Shown in pieces: positions 41,295 to 51,808 of a stretch of 59,860 nt of DNA; the first letter of the stretch is position 1, and the number at the start of each line of letters is the position of its first letter. This DNA is from Promethearchaeota archaeon (lineage in GTDB: Archaea > Asgardarchaeota > Lokiarchaeia > Sigyniarchaeales > SOKP01): positions 1-59,860 of the forward strand of contig JAGXNO010000021.1 of NCBI GenBank assembly GCA_019894975.1, in the 5' to 3' direction. Made by a program: the position numbers and the translations under genes. The notes below the pieces were generated by a model. It was not told where the DNA came from, searched no databases, and was given only the letters and a program-made list of their open reading frames with translations.

Positions 41295-43124
41295 TTAGGA
41301 AGTTCCTTCAGTTTGTTTTGACTTAATTTCGTCTAAGAATTCATACGATTGATGCCTGAAATACGTATTATATAATCTAGCATAATATCCGTTTTTTTGT
41401 AAAAGAGTTTCATGATTACCCTCCTCTACAATTTTTCCATGATCGAGTACAATTATTCGATCTACATGCCTAACAGTAGTAAGTCTATGAGCAATAACAA
41501 TAGTAGTTCGTCCTTGCATAACTTTTTCCATAGCCTCTTGAATTTGTAGCTCTGTAAAAGGATCAACAGAAGCAGTTGCTTCATCCAATATTAAGATTGA
41601 TGGATTCTGCAATAAAACCCTAGCAAATACAACTAATTGTCGTTGTCCCATCGATAACACTTTCCCTCTCTCTAGGATAAATGTCTCAATCCCATTATCA
41701 AGATGTTGAACCCAATCCATACCACCTGATTGCTCTAGAGCCCATATTACTTCTTCTCTTGTTGCATTTGGTGAGCCATATTTGACATTATTCTCAATCG
41801 TGTCTGCCCAGAGGAATGGTACCTGAGGTATAAATCCAACTGATCTCCTAAATTCTGAAAGTGAAATATCTCGTATACTATGGCCATCTATACGAACATC
41901 TCCAGACTGGAACTCGTATAAACGTAATAAAACCTTAGTTAAGCTAGATTTACCCGCACCCGTATGTCCTACAATAGCAACGGTCTCTCCGGGCTGAAGG
42001 TTTAAATTAAAATCATCGAATACAGGGTGTCCTGGGACATATTCAAATTTTAGATCTTCAAACTCAATTTTTCCTTTTATTGAATCTAAGACATGATCCC
42101 CTTGCTTAATATATGATTGGGAGTCTTGTAGTGCAAAGATTCTTTCTGCAGCTGATAATCCTTCTTGAAATTGAGGCCAAAAACTAGCAATTTGAAGCAA
42201 AGGTTGGAATAAAATTAAAGAGCTTTGAAGGAACAGATAAATATCTGATCCACTTAGTACTCCTTGTATGATAAAATTGCCCCCAAAAAAGATAAGTAAA
42301 GCATATAAAACAGCAATAAGAAAATCTAAACTCGGAAAGAGAATAGACAAATATAAAGCCCTACTCATATTCACTCTATATGATTGATTATTAATTGCTT
42401 CAAAATTATTGAATTGGCTGGATTCTTGACGAAAGCTCTTTATTATTTGAATACCTGCCATTGATTCCTGTACAAATGCATTCACTTGTGCTAAAGAACG
42501 TTGACCATACACAGATTTCCTCCTTGAAACCTTTCGAAAAGAGAGTGTAAACACAAATACTATAGGAACCATTATCATAAATACACCTGTTAATAGGGGA
42601 CTTATAAAGATCATAGGTATGATTACAATTATTAACATTAAAAATGAGGCAATTAAGTCCGTAAACATTGTAATTGAACCACCGAACTTCTGTCCATCTG
42701 AATTTATTCTACTTACTACTCTCCCAGTTGGATATTTATCAAAGAAAGAAAGATCTTGTTCAAGAACTCTTAAATTGGTTTGTCTACGTAAATTATAGCA
42801 AACACCATAAACCATACGATTCGCGGTACGCCTGTTTACATAGTTGAAAAGATATCCTAACGAATTTATAAGTAAAGTAGTAATAATAAACAAAATTAAA
42901 ATGAATGGATCTGAATTCAATTCAAGTTGTTTTATGATTAAACTCATTAAAAAAGGAGTTAAACCATAAGTAATTGATGAAAGTACAAGGAAAGTAATTA
43001 CAATTATCATTTGACGTCTATGGGGTCTGAATAATTTTACTACTCTTGTAAATAATTCTCTATCTGAATAAATTCTATCATAACCTTCTTCGCCCAATCC
43101 AAAATATCCCATTTTTCCTGCCAT
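41295..43124 (-). CDS. ABC exporter half-transporter, subunit with consensus Walker B
   Basis: 609 residues. Six-helix exporter TMD (about 35-310) and NBD with Walker A GHTGAGKS (386-393), Q434, signature LSMGQRQ (490-496, degenerate), Walker B ILILDE with catalytic E515, and H546. It starts 5 nt after the partner gene's stop and is certainly co-transcribed with it. The degenerate signature is complemented by the partner's consensus LSGGE, so the dimer has one consensus and one degenerate ATP site. It exports drugs, lipids or peptides; the substrate is unknown. Confidence 0.9.
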   Translation of the reverse strand: MAGKMGYFGLGEEGYDRIYSDRELFTRVVKLFRPHRRQMIIVITFLVLSSITYGLTPFLMSLIIKQLELNSDPFILILFIITTLLINSLGYLFNYVNRRTANRMVYGVCYNLRRQTNLRVLEQDLSFFDKYPTGRVVSRINSDGQKFGGSITMFTDLIASFLMLIIVIIPMIFISPLLTGVFMIMVPIVFVFTLSFRKVSRRKSVYGQRSLAQVNAFVQESMAGIQIIKSFRQESSQFNNFEAINNQSYRVNMSRALYLSILFPSLDFLIAVLYALLIFFGGNFIIQGVLSGSDIYLFLQSSLILFQPLLQIASFWPQFQEGLSAAERIFALQDSQSYIKQGDHVLDSIKGKIEFEDLKFEYVPGHPVFDDFNLNLQPGETVAIVGHTGAGKSSLTKVLLRLYEFQSGDVRIDGHSIRDISLSEFRRSVGFIPQVPFLWADTIENNVKYGSPNATREEVIWALEQSGGMDWVQHLDNGIETFILERGKVLSMGQRQLVVFARVLLQNPSILILDEATASVDPFTELQIQEAMEKVMQGRTTIVIAHRLTTVRHVDRIIVLDHGKIVEEGNHETLLQKNGYYARLYNTYFRHQSYEFLDEIKSKQTEGTS

Positions 43125-43129
43125 CTTAA

Positions 43130-44959
43130 TTATTCTCCTCCTAAAAGTTCATTTAACGATTTATCAAAACGTTTTATAAAGATTTTTTGGTATTCCTCTG
43201 AATTTTTTAGTAAATATTCATGTGATCCTTGATTAACAATTTCACCCTGACTTAATACTAATATTAAATCGGCCCATCTAATCTGAGAAAGTCTATGAGT
43301 TATTATAAAGGTAGTCCTTCCCTTTAAAATCTTAAACATCGCCTTTTGGATTCTTTCTTCGGTTTCTGAATCTATTGCAGAGCTCGAATCATCTAAAATT
43401 AATATCTTTGGTTCTGTAAGGAAAGCACGGGCAATCGCAACTCGTTGACGTTCTCCTCCACTTAGTTGTACCCCTCTTTCACCTACCTCTGTTTGATACA
43501 TATCTGGTAAATCTTCAATAAATTGATGAGCTTGTGCTTCCCGTGCGACAGCTATTACTTGTTCTTCGGAAGTTTCTCGTCCAAAAGAAATATTGTCAAA
43601 AAGTGAATCCGAAAAGATGAAAATGTCCTGCTCAATGTAAGCAATTTGGTCGCGAAGAGATTGTAGAGAATAGTTTCTTACGTCAATCCCATCTATTAAA
43701 ATTCGACCCGTATTAACATCATAAAGACGTGAAATCAATTTGGTCAGGGTAGTTTTCCCAGATCCTGTTGTTCCCACTATTGCTACAGTTTGTCCTTCTG
43801 AAACTTCAAAATTAATCTTTTTTAATACTTTATTTTGAGTACCGGGATAAGAGAAAGTAACATCTTCAAATTTGATTGTACCCCCTATCTCTTTAGATAT
43901 CGCATCTTCGGAATCGTAAATTTCTGATTTCGTATTCATAATTTCTAAAAGCCTCCTTGCGCCTACCATCCCTTCTTGTACCATTAGAAATGACCTGATC
44001 GAAGCATTAACAGGAAATCGTAACCGTAATAATAATCCCACTATACCAAGAATATCACCAATAGATATTATTGCTCTATCGTAGAATACAGTGATTGTTA
44101 AACCTAAAGTAACTGTAACAGAAAGAAGTAAGATTGGAAGATACTTTGCTTGTATATCTCCTTGTTCAACACCCGCATCTCGATAACTTTGAGCACTATC
44201 CCTATATTTTTCAACACTATCCTCTTCTTGAGCCATAGATTTTACAACTTCGATACCGCTCAAGGATTCATTTAACACAGTGTTCATAAAACCGAAGGCA
44301 ATTCTCCGGGCTATTGTTGGAGGTGCCAATTTCTTTAGAAATTTTCTAAGGTATACAATAAAAATAACGCTAAATATTATCGGGATCAAAATTAATTCAA
44401 GTCTATATTCGGCACCAATTAGATAGATTGGCATAATTAGATTAATTACAGCATCCAAAATCATGGCTAAGGCTGGTGATATTAAAAAATTTAAAAATCT
44501 TACATCATTCGTCGCTCTTGCCATTATGTCACCTATTCTTTGATTATCATGGAAAGATTGGCTTTTACCTAGCAAACTTAAGTAAAATTCCCTACGCACA
44601 TCTCGTTCTATTCTCTGTGCAACAATTTCTCGAAACGTTCTTGCTAATAATCCCGCTAATGGGGTTCCCAATCCAAGAAATAATACAATGAATGTATAGC
44701 TAACCACTTGGTCAGATGTACCCCCAGGAAAAGTATCTATCGCTTTCCCGAATACAACATAAATATACGAGCCAAAAAATGATGTTAAAATAATTAAAGT
44801 GAAGAATAATACCATTAAATATTTATTCGACTTATAAAAAATATGCTTTATTACCCAGCGGCCTGTACCCTTGCGCTTAGCCTTTAAAAAATCATCCTCT
44901 TCGAAGTTAAACTCAGAATCGTTTCTTAGATTTTGATCATGTAAATTCTGATTTTTCAA
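43130..44959 (-). CDS. ABC exporter half-transporter, subunit with degenerate Walker B
   Basis: 609 residues. TMD about 45-330, then NBD with Walker A GTTGSGKT (396-403), Q444, signature LSGGERQ (499-505), Walker B ILILDD where the catalytic glutamate is D524, and H555. Aspartate at this position plus the partner's LSMGQ creates the degenerate site typical of heterodimeric exporters (TM287/288-like). It is the first gene of a two-gene operon. Confidence 0.9.
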   Translation of the reverse strand: MKNQNLHDQNLRNDSEFNFEEDDFLKAKRKGTGRWVIKHIFYKSNKYLMVLFFTLIILTSFFGSYIYVVFGKAIDTFPGGTSDQVVSYTFIVLFLGLGTPLAGLLARTFREIVAQRIERDVRREFYLSLLGKSQSFHDNQRIGDIMARATNDVRFLNFLISPALAMILDAVINLIMPIYLIGAEYRLELILIPIIFSVIFIVYLRKFLKKLAPPTIARRIAFGFMNTVLNESLSGIEVVKSMAQEEDSVEKYRDSAQSYRDAGVEQGDIQAKYLPILLLSVTVTLGLTITVFYDRAIISIGDILGIVGLLLRLRFPVNASIRSFLMVQEGMVGARRLLEIMNTKSEIYDSEDAISKEIGGTIKFEDVTFSYPGTQNKVLKKINFEVSEGQTVAIVGTTGSGKTTLTKLISRLYDVNTGRILIDGIDVRNYSLQSLRDQIAYIEQDIFIFSDSLFDNISFGRETSEEQVIAVAREAQAHQFIEDLPDMYQTEVGERGVQLSGGERQRVAIARAFLTEPKILILDDSSSAIDSETEERIQKAMFKILKGRTTFIITHRLSQIRWADLILVLSQGEIVNQGSHEYLLKNSEEYQKIFIKRFDKSLNELLGGE

Positions 44960-45148
44960 ATAGCCATAGCCTCAAGCTAAAATAAATTCTGAATAAATTA
45001 TAATAGTAAAAGAATTGAAGAAATTAAGTTTTTCGATTAGTTTTTAGTTTGATATTTTGATAAAAACAAATTTTGAATTTCATAAGATTTAACACTGAAT
45101 GTAACTCTTAAATACATAATTTTCATTAGAAATTGTGGTATTGGTATT

Positions 45149-46153
45149 ATGGTTTCCAAAATTCTAATTACGGGGAGTACAGGCTTTGTAGGGATCCCAC
45201 TAGTACAAAAACTTCATGAATTAGGTCATCAGCTGAAATTATTGGTTAGAGAAAGTAGTGATATTACCCCTTTTGAAGGACTAAAAAATATTGAGTATAT
45301 AACGGGGGATGTTAGAGATATGAAAAGTTTATATGGGGCAGTAGATGGCGTTGATTTAATCTATCATTTAGCTGCATATACTCGGATGTGGGCAAGAGAC
45401 AAATCAGTTTTCGAAGATACTAATATTAAAGGTGCAACGAATATTGCAAAAATTGCACTTGAAAAAGAAATTAGACTTATCTACATCAGCTCTTTTATTG
45501 CACTTGGTGCGACGCCAATCGAACCAGTTGATGAATTGTTTGAAAGTGAAGAAGGTTTACTGCTGGATTATGCAAAAACTAAATTTCAAGTTAAGAAAGT
45601 AGTTAAGGACTATATTAGTAAAGGCTTAAATGCAATAATTTTTTATCCTGGTATAATTTATGGTCCAGGAGATTTTAATATTTTTGGTCAAACTATTTTA
45701 GATATCACTAGAAAGAAATTTCTAGGTTGTCCCGGAAGAGGTGAAGCTATAGGGAGTTTTGTTTATATAAAGGACGTTGTTGATGGGTTTGTAAGTGTAA
45801 TTGAAAGGGATGACTTAAATGGCGAAGAATTCATTCTTGGTGGAGTAAATATAAAATTTGGGGATTGGATTAACATGATTTCTGAGATTGCGGGAAATAA
45901 GAAAAAACCTCGCCATTTTCCAATGAGCTTAGCTAAATTTTATGGCTGGCTATGTGAAGTTAAAACGAAAATAACTAAAAAGATGCCCTATACCAACAGA
46001 CCTACTGTAAAAATGATTAATCATAATTGGTCTTATTCCTCAGATAAAGCCATAAACCGGTTAAATTATAAAATTACTCCATTAGCAGTTGGCTTACCAG
46101 AAACAATTTCATGGTATAGAGAATATTCTGAATCTCAAAATAAATTAAAATAA
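45149..46153 (+). CDS. NAD(P)-dependent epimerase/dehydratase (extended SDR)
   Basis: 334 residues. Rossmann motif ILITGSTGFVGIPLVQKLHE (TGxxGxxG), a DVRD segment, LIYHLAAYTRMW, a SSFIALG serine strand and the catalytic Y-x3-K in DYAKTKFQVKK, then FYPGIIYGPGD. It resembles dihydroflavonol-reductase/HpnA-like SDRs that act on sugars, isoprenoids or aldehydes. It is followed 24 bp later by an aldehyde dehydrogenase, probably one operon. Confidence 0.82.
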   Translation: MVSKILITGSTGFVGIPLVQKLHELGHQLKLLVRESSDITPFEGLKNIEYITGDVRDMKSLYGAVDGVDLIYHLAAYTRMWARDKSVFEDTNIKGATNIAKIALEKEIRLIYISSFIALGATPIEPVDELFESEEGLLLDYAKTKFQVKKVVKDYISKGLNAIIFYPGIIYGPGDFNIFGQTILDITRKKFLGCPGRGEAIGSFVYIKDVVDGFVSVIERDDLNGEEFILGGVNIKFGDWINMISEIAGNKKKPRHFPMSLAKFYGWLCEVKTKITKKMPYTNRPTVKMINHNWSYSSDKAINRLNYKITPLAVGLPETISWYREYSESQNKLK

Positions 46154-46177
46154 ATAAAAAAATTTGCTGAAATAAAT

Positions 46178-47677
46178 ATGAAATTAGATATTTTAGATAA
46201 ATATACTGGAGAATTAATAGATTCTCTTGAAGCCGATACAGAGGAAACAATAAAAGAAAAGATACAGAGAACTGCCAAATGGGAATATAAACTATTAAAT
46301 ACAACTCTTGATGAAAGGCTTGATACAATAAAAGATATTGCTAAAGTTCTAATAAAAGACAAAGAAAAAATTAAAAAAATAATTGTGGCAGAGGGAGGAC
46401 TTCCTGTTAAGTATTCCGAATGGGAATTCCAGATGATAACAAAAGCATATAACAATATTGATTGGTTGCTTGAGAGTGGTATCTTTCCTCTTAATGACGA
46501 AACGATTCCAGATTTAGATACTAATAAAATTTCAATAATAAAAAAGCAACCAATGGGTTTAACGATTGGAATAACACCTAGGAATACTCCCATGAGTTTG
46601 CCAATGTACTTTTGGGGGGCGAGTTTTTTAACTGGAAATCCTGCTATAATTAAACCTTCTACAGCATGTCCTTTAACTATGAAATATTGTATAGATCAAA
46701 TCAAAGCAAGCGATTTTCCTTTTAACGATGCTTATGATTTAGTCATTAGTCCAGGAGATTTTGCTACAAAAGTATTTATTGAATCAAATTTAGTGAAAAA
46801 TATTGTTTGCGTAGCTTCTTCACATACTGCTAAGCAAATTTTAATTGATTATGCGGATTTCTTGAAAAAAAACATAAAAAAATATCTAGGCATAAATATG
46901 ATCACTCAACCTTTCAAAAATTTTGTTTTTGAATGTGCAGGCAACGATGCGGGAATAGTTATGCCTGGTGTCAATTTAGAGTTAGTTGCTAAATGGAACA
47001 TAATCGCTTCTTACACAAATTCAGGACAACAATGTTTTTCAATGAAAAGAATTATTGTTCATGAAGATATCTATGATGATTATATTGAATTACTGCAAAA
47101 AGAGATTGAAAAATTGAAAATGGGAGATCCTCGAGATCCTCAAACAGATTTAGGGCCTCTTGGTTCTCGTCGAATTTTAATGATGATGGAAGTAATGGTT
47201 AGTGAAGCACAAGAACATAAAGGAGTTAAAGTTTTATGCGGTGCTGAAAAAATAGATACAGGAAAAAGTTATGGACTATTTTATAAACCAACCTTAGTTG
47301 AAATTCCAAGAGAAAATATACTTAATTTTGATAAAGCTCCATTTTTATGGCGGGAAGAAGCTTTTGGACCAGTAAGAAGTATAACCAAAGCTAATAGCCT
47401 TGAAGATGCCATTTTTCTGGCAAACCATTCCAATTACGGGATGAGAGCAGTTGTATATACCCCATCTGAGCATATTGAAAAATTTTCTACGGAATTACAA
47501 GCGGGAAGTTTATATATAAATTCAGAACCAATGCAAGCTAACATAAGTACGGCATTAGGTGGTTGGAAGGATAGTTCTTATCCACCTGGGATAAAATATT
47601 ATCCTCAAGAAATGGTTCAAACCAAAATCATCTATAATGGTTCAGAAAAAATGGCAAAACAATTATTTAATTCCTAG
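46178..47677 (+). CDS. Aldehyde dehydrogenase family protein
   Basis: 499 residues. Catalytic cysteine in NSGQQCFSMKRIIVHE and the general-base glutamate in FECAGNDAGIVMPG, where the usual ELGG is ECAG. NAD-binding IIKPSTACPL and EEAFGPVRSI are present. Oxidises an aldehyde to an acid, or possibly acylates CoA. Specificity is not visible. The preceding SDR suggests an alcohol/aldehyde conversion pathway. Its 3' end overlaps the HAD gene stop by 4 nt. Confidence 0.85.
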   Translation: MKLDILDKYTGELIDSLEADTEETIKEKIQRTAKWEYKLLNTTLDERLDTIKDIAKVLIKDKEKIKKIIVAEGGLPVKYSEWEFQMITKAYNNIDWLLESGIFPLNDETIPDLDTNKISIIKKQPMGLTIGITPRNTPMSLPMYFWGASFLTGNPAIIKPSTACPLTMKYCIDQIKASDFPFNDAYDLVISPGDFATKVFIESNLVKNIVCVASSHTAKQILIDYADFLKKNIKKYLGINMITQPFKNFVFECAGNDAGIVMPGVNLELVAKWNIIASYTNSGQQCFSMKRIIVHEDIYDDYIELLQKEIEKLKMGDPRDPQTDLGPLGSRRILMMMEVMVSEAQEHKGVKVLCGAEKIDTGKSYGLFYKPTLVEIPRENILNFDKAPFLWREEAFGPVRSITKANSLEDAIFLANHSNYGMRAVVYTPSEHIEKFSTELQAGSLYINSEPMQANISTALGGWKDSSYPPGIKYYPQEMVQTKIIYNGSEKMAKQLFNS

Positions 47678-48423
47678 ACGTATCCAACCAGTTCTTTTAA
47701 ACTCTTAATTACTTTAACGTCTTTAATTTCCTTATCTAGTGTATTCGTATTTAGTAATACTTTTTCTGTATTATAATCATATAATAGTTCATCTTCAGTG
47801 TCAACTTTACGCTGGATTAAAATTGGAAGTATTTTTGCTCTTACCGCAGCGGTCACATCATCTCTTGTATCTCCAATATAACACACTTCATTAGGTTTTA
47901 AATTGGTTTGCTTGAGGGCAAATGAAAAAATTGATGGATCTGGTTTTTTAACACCAACTTCACTGGAGATAATAATGGAATCGAAAAAATGTTTAAGTTT
48001 ATGTTCAGATAATATTGAATAAATGTGAGGGTAGTGATCAAAATTAGAGATTAATGCAAGAGTTTTTGTTTTTTTAAGAGTATTTAATACAGAGACAGTA
48101 TCTGGATCTAAGGGGACGTATTTTTGCCAAGCGTTTACTGCTTCTTGTGAAATTCTTCTTATTTCATTCTCTTTTACATCTAAACCTAATTCATTTGTTA
48201 AACCATAAATTCTCTGCTCAAAAATAGTCAAATCTAGATTACTATAATTTGGTTCAGATTTACTCATAATACCATTACATTTAATCGCAAATGATTCTTT
48301 TGTTTCTTTGTAACCACAATTCCTTAAGTTATTATATAAAACTGACAACCAATCTTCCCAGGCTTTCCGGCTATTAGTATAGATCAATAAAGTACCGAAA
48401 AGATCGAAAAAAACCCCTTGCAT
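47674..48423 (-). CDS. HAD-superfamily hydrolase
   Basis: 249 residues from the ATG at 48423; a long upstream extension rich in Phe/Ile is not coding-like and overlaps the divergent amidase. Motif I GVFFDLFGTLLIY, motif II ALISNFDHYPH, motif III lysine in GVKKPDPSIF, motif IV CYIGDTRDDVTAA. The cap is a four-helix type. It is probably a phosphatase of a small phosphorylated metabolite. Confidence 0.82.
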   Translation of the reverse strand: MQGVFFDLFGTLLIYTNSRKAWEDWLSVLYNNLRNCGYKETKESFAIKCNGIMSKSEPNYSNLDLTIFEQRIYGLTNELGLDVKENEIRRISQEAVNAWQKYVPLDPDTVSVLNTLKKTKTLALISNFDHYPHIYSILSEHKLKHFFDSIIISSEVGVKKPDPSIFSFALKQTNLKPNEVCYIGDTRDDVTAAVRAKILPILIQRKVDTEDELLYDYNTEKVLLNTNTLDKEIKDVKVIKSLKELVGYV

Positions 48424-48528
48424 GACTAAATTCTCTTTAGAATAGATGTTGATTATATTGCAAATAAAGCAAGTTTTATATTTTTTCTCAACAGATTTAA
48501 ATATAATAAAAAAAAAGTGGATGAAATA

Positions 48529-49959
48529 ATGAATAAAGAAGATATTTGCTTTATGCCTGCTTATGAGATGGCAGAAAAAATTAGATCGCAAGAAATAACT
48601 TCACTAGAAATCACAGAAACAATAATTGAAAGAATCGAAAGGATAAATCCAATTTTAAATGCTTACTGTACTACTACATTCGATCTAGCAAGAGCAATGG
48701 CTAAAAGGGCTGATGAATCAGTAAAAAAAGGTGAGAAATTAGGATTACTAAATGGAATTCCTACTTCAATTAAAGACTTGATGGATACAAAGGGTATATT
48801 AACAACTCATGGATCAAAATTACATGAAGATTTTATCCCTGAGCAGAATGACATTGCTGTCCAAAGGTTACTTGACGCGGGGGGAGTAATGCTTGGTAAA
48901 ACAAATACCCCTGAGTTTGGTCATATTGCACTTACTAACAATAAAATCTTCGGGGAAACAAAAAATCCATGGAATGCAGAGATGAACTCTGGAGGTTCTA
49001 GCGGAGGTGCTGCTTCATCTGTAGCAGGGGGTTTAGGTCCTTTAGCGTTAGGTTCTGATGGTGGAGGGTCAATAAGAGTTCCCAGCAGCTGTTGTGGTGT
49101 CTATGGGTTAAAACCTACTTATGGACGCATTCCAAGTTATCCCCGTATAGGTATACATTTTATAACAATGGATCATTATGGTCCACTTGTCCGATATGTA
49201 GAAGATGCAGCCTTAATGTTGAATGTTATGAAAGGGTATCACCCTGCGGATCCTAATTCATTCCCAGATGATACTATAGATTATTTAGAAATCTTAAATG
49301 AAAAACCTAAAAAATTAAAAATAGGTTATTCTACAACTTTAGGATTTGGCAAGATTTTGGATGATGAGGTTAAAAATAATGTTCTTGATAGAGTTCAAAT
49401 GTTTGAGCAATTTGGATGGGATGTAGAAGAAGCAAAAATTAAGATAAGAAATCCTGATACAGCATTCAAGACACTAGTTAGTATAGGGTATGCCTACGAT
49501 CTTCAAAAAGATTTTAATAATAGACTTGAAGATCTCAGCCCAGATTTAGTTAATACTATAAGATTAGGATTAGATAATAACTCTATGAATATTGGAAAAG
49601 CAAAAGAAAAAAGAAAAAAATTGTACGAGGTGCTTTTCAGATATTTTATGGAGTATGATATTCTGATTACTCCAACAATTCCATGTCCAGCTTTTAAACC
49701 AGGTTGGTTAGACTCAGGGACGGTTTTTCCAATAATTGGTAAAAAAGCATTAAATATCACAACTTGGATGACATTTACATACCCATTTAATATGACGGGT
49801 TTACCCGCTGCTTCAATCCCATCTGGATGGACTAATTCCGGATTGCCGATTGGTATGCAAATCGTGGGTAAACGTTATGATGAAAAAACTGTGCTTCAAG
49901 TTTCGAAAGCGTTTGAAGAAGTAGCTCCTTGGCAAGATAAAAGACCAAAGTTTAATTAA
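48529..49959 (+). CDS. Amidase-signature family amidohydrolase
   Basis: 476 residues from ATG 48529 (a GTG lies four codons upstream). The Ser-cisSer-Lys catalytic triad is visible: K in PTSIKDLMD, cis-Ser in the glycine-rich NSGGSSGGAASSVAGGLGPL, and the nucleophile Ser in GSDGGGSIRVPSS. The family hydrolyses diverse amides; GatA also belongs here. No gatB or gatC is nearby and the C-terminal region is of the general amidase type, so GatA is unlikely. Confidence 0.82.
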   Translation: MNKEDICFMPAYEMAEKIRSQEITSLEITETIIERIERINPILNAYCTTTFDLARAMAKRADESVKKGEKLGLLNGIPTSIKDLMDTKGILTTHGSKLHEDFIPEQNDIAVQRLLDAGGVMLGKTNTPEFGHIALTNNKIFGETKNPWNAEMNSGGSSGGAASSVAGGLGPLALGSDGGGSIRVPSSCCGVYGLKPTYGRIPSYPRIGIHFITMDHYGPLVRYVEDAALMLNVMKGYHPADPNSFPDDTIDYLEILNEKPKKLKIGYSTTLGFGKILDDEVKNNVLDRVQMFEQFGWDVEEAKIKIRNPDTAFKTLVSIGYAYDLQKDFNNRLEDLSPDLVNTIRLGLDNNSMNIGKAKEKRKKLYEVLFRYFMEYDILITPTIPCPAFKPGWLDSGTVFPIIGKKALNITTWMTFTYPFNMTGLPAASIPSGWTNSGLPIGMQIVGKRYDEKTVLQVSKAFEEVAPWQDKRPKFN

Positions 49960-49991
49960 TTTTTTTTAATTTCTTTCTTTTTCTTAAAAAA

Positions 49992-51071
49992 CTATGATCT
50001 CGAAGTAGTAATATAAGAGGAATCGCCTATTGTTATTCTTTTCTTGATTAGATCTTCTAAAACCGAATAATCCCCAATAATACTTTCTGAAGAAATAATC
50101 TTCTTTAAGTTAGCACCATCCCCAATCACGCAATCAGATAAGATACATTTATTTAAAGTAACGTTATCACCAATAGATACATTAGGACCAACAACAGAAT
50201 CGCTAATTTTTGTTCCCTTTCCAATAAATACAGGGGAGACTATTTTGGAATCTACAATATCACCGGATTGAACCAATTTCTCATAAGTAGGATCTTTTAA
50301 ATTTGTTTCGGATAGTAAAAGACGATTTCCCGCTAACAAACTATCTGGTCTTCCAAAATCTAGAATTTCTCTTTTCATCTCATTGACTTTAAATTTAAAT
50401 CCTTCGTCGATAAGTTGTTGAATAACGGGGGTTATCGCATGTTCCTGACCGTTTGCTAATGGTTTTTTGTGTTGAGCTTCTAATAATTCAAATAAACGGG
50501 GAGTAATACTCATTCCAAATAAATAGGCTCCTGATACTGCATAATTTGACTTAGGATTTTTAGGTTTTTCTTCAATACTTTTAATATTTTTATTTTCATC
50601 TAATTCCGTTACACCATAATACTCGGGATTATCTACATGTTTCACATTTATTACGCCATCGCATATATCTTGATGAAAGTTTAATAAAATTTGTGAATGA
50701 TCCTCCATAGGAAGTCTATCACTGAGAAATATGAAAATTTCATCATTTTCAGCAAATTCTTTAGCGAGTAATATTGCATCTCCTAATCCACTAAAAAAGG
50801 GAGTATCTGCTTCATAACCGAGTGGTTTTTGTTCTATAAAATGGAGATTAAAATAATCTGAATGGTTTTTTTTAAGATATTCTGTTATTTGTCTTTTTTT
50901 ATATCCAACAATAAAACAAATATCTGTGTCTTTTGGAAAGGTCTTCTTCAATTTTATAAGAATATGATCAATTAATCTTTTCCCTGCTACTTTTAAGAAT
51001 GCCTTCGGTTTAGAATAAGTAAAAGGTTGTAATCTTTTCCCAACACCAGCAATAGGACAAATAAGCCACAT
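49992..51071 (-). CDS. Sugar nucleotidyltransferase with left-handed beta-helix tail
   Basis: 359 residues. N-terminal NTP-transferase signature CPIAGVGKRLQPFTYSKPKA, with KPLGYEADT and FLSDRLPM in place of the LGD motif. Then a C-terminal hexapeptide-repeat segment (about 280-350: VSPVFIGKGTKISDSVVGPN, VSIGDNVTLNKCILSDCVIG). This architecture is that of RfbA/GlmU-like archaeal enzymes making NDP-sugars. It is one of three nucleotidyltransferases in the window and probably serves surface glycan synthesis together with the GT87 region. Confidence 0.8.
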   Translation of the reverse strand: MWLICPIAGVGKRLQPFTYSKPKAFLKVAGKRLIDHILIKLKKTFPKDTDICFIVGYKKRQITEYLKKNHSDYFNLHFIEQKPLGYEADTPFFSGLGDAILLAKEFAENDEIFIFLSDRLPMEDHSQILLNFHQDICDGVINVKHVDNPEYYGVTELDENKNIKSIEEKPKNPKSNYAVSGAYLFGMSITPRLFELLEAQHKKPLANGQEHAITPVIQQLIDEGFKFKVNEMKREILDFGRPDSLLAGNRLLLSETNLKDPTYEKLVQSGDIVDSKIVSPVFIGKGTKISDSVVGPNVSIGDNVTLNKCILSDCVIGDGANLKKIISSESIIGDYSVLEDLIKKRITIGDSSYITTSRS

Positions 51072-51153
51072 CTAAATTCATCTAGCGTAATAATTTGTAT
51101 AAAGAATATAAAAATGTATAAAATTTAAATTATTTTGAATTTTTCTCGAAGTT

Positions 51154-51690
51154 TTACAGTAAATTTAGTATCTTTTCTAAAATCTCATAATATTTCGACT
51201 CATTGAGTTTTTCTTGGACAGTTTTCTTTAGTTTCCTTAGATAGTAATTATCAGAATTTGTTCTTGTTGTCCCATTAATCTTCTTATTTATTGCTATCCT
51301 TGTTTTCTCATCCAAAAAGTTAAGAGGAATCTTTTTATAATCTTCTTTCAATTTTTTCTTTGAATTTGAATCTTCTTTTCCTGAAATATGCTCTGAAACT
51401 TTTAAATGCATATTCTTAATCCATGTTTCGATTTTATCAATATCTCCTTTTAAATATGTCCTTTGGTTTAACCATTCTTTAAATTCAAGGATTTCATCAA
51501 TAAATTTATCACTCTCTTCAGATTCGATAGATTTTTGCTCATTTTTCATAACTATATTTCTGATTTTTTTTTTCTTTAGTTCCTTAACTTCGCCTTCAGA
51601 AAGGTTTTTGAATGCTTTCTCTTTTCTAATCCTTTCTTCCTTTGAGTCCTCCTCAGAAAGCCATTTATCAATTGACATCTTTTTTCTCAT
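51154..51690 (-). CDS. Highly charged protein, unknown
   Basis: 178 residues, about 40 percent Lys/Glu/Asp, predicted helical and partly disordered (WLSEEDSKEERIRKEKAFKN, then KLNESKYYEILEKILNLL). No domain is recognised. Start is the ATG at 51690. It could be an RNA- or ribosome-associated protein by composition, but nothing specific can be said. Confidence 0.45.
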   Translation of the reverse strand: MRKKMSIDKWLSEEDSKEERIRKEKAFKNLSEGEVKELKKKKIRNIVMKNEQKSIESEESDKFIDEILEFKEWLNQRTYLKGDIDKIETWIKNMHLKVSEHISGKEDSNSKKKLKEDYKKIPLNFLDEKTRIAINKKINGTTRTNSDNYYLRKLKKTVQEKLNESKYYEILEKILNLL

Positions 51691-51808
51691 TTATTATAAA
51701 TGATTTTGTTAATAATTTGTTTTTTATTAAGTATTTAACAGAAACTAAAGCTGTAATAACATTAGCGATAAATTAAAATTGAGAATCAATTTCTAATATA
51801 ATTATACA

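Noticed and set aside
48424..48591. N-terminal extension of the HAD hydrolase to 48591
   Set aside because: Phe/Ile/His-rich translation of AT-rich promoter DNA, overlapping the divergent amidase start. The HAD motif begins at the ATG at 48423.
48529..49959. GatA subunit of Glu/Asp-tRNA amidotransferase
   Set aside because: No gatB or gatC nearby. Amidase-signature proteins are functionally diverse and archaea with archaeal GluRS normally use GatDE for Gln.
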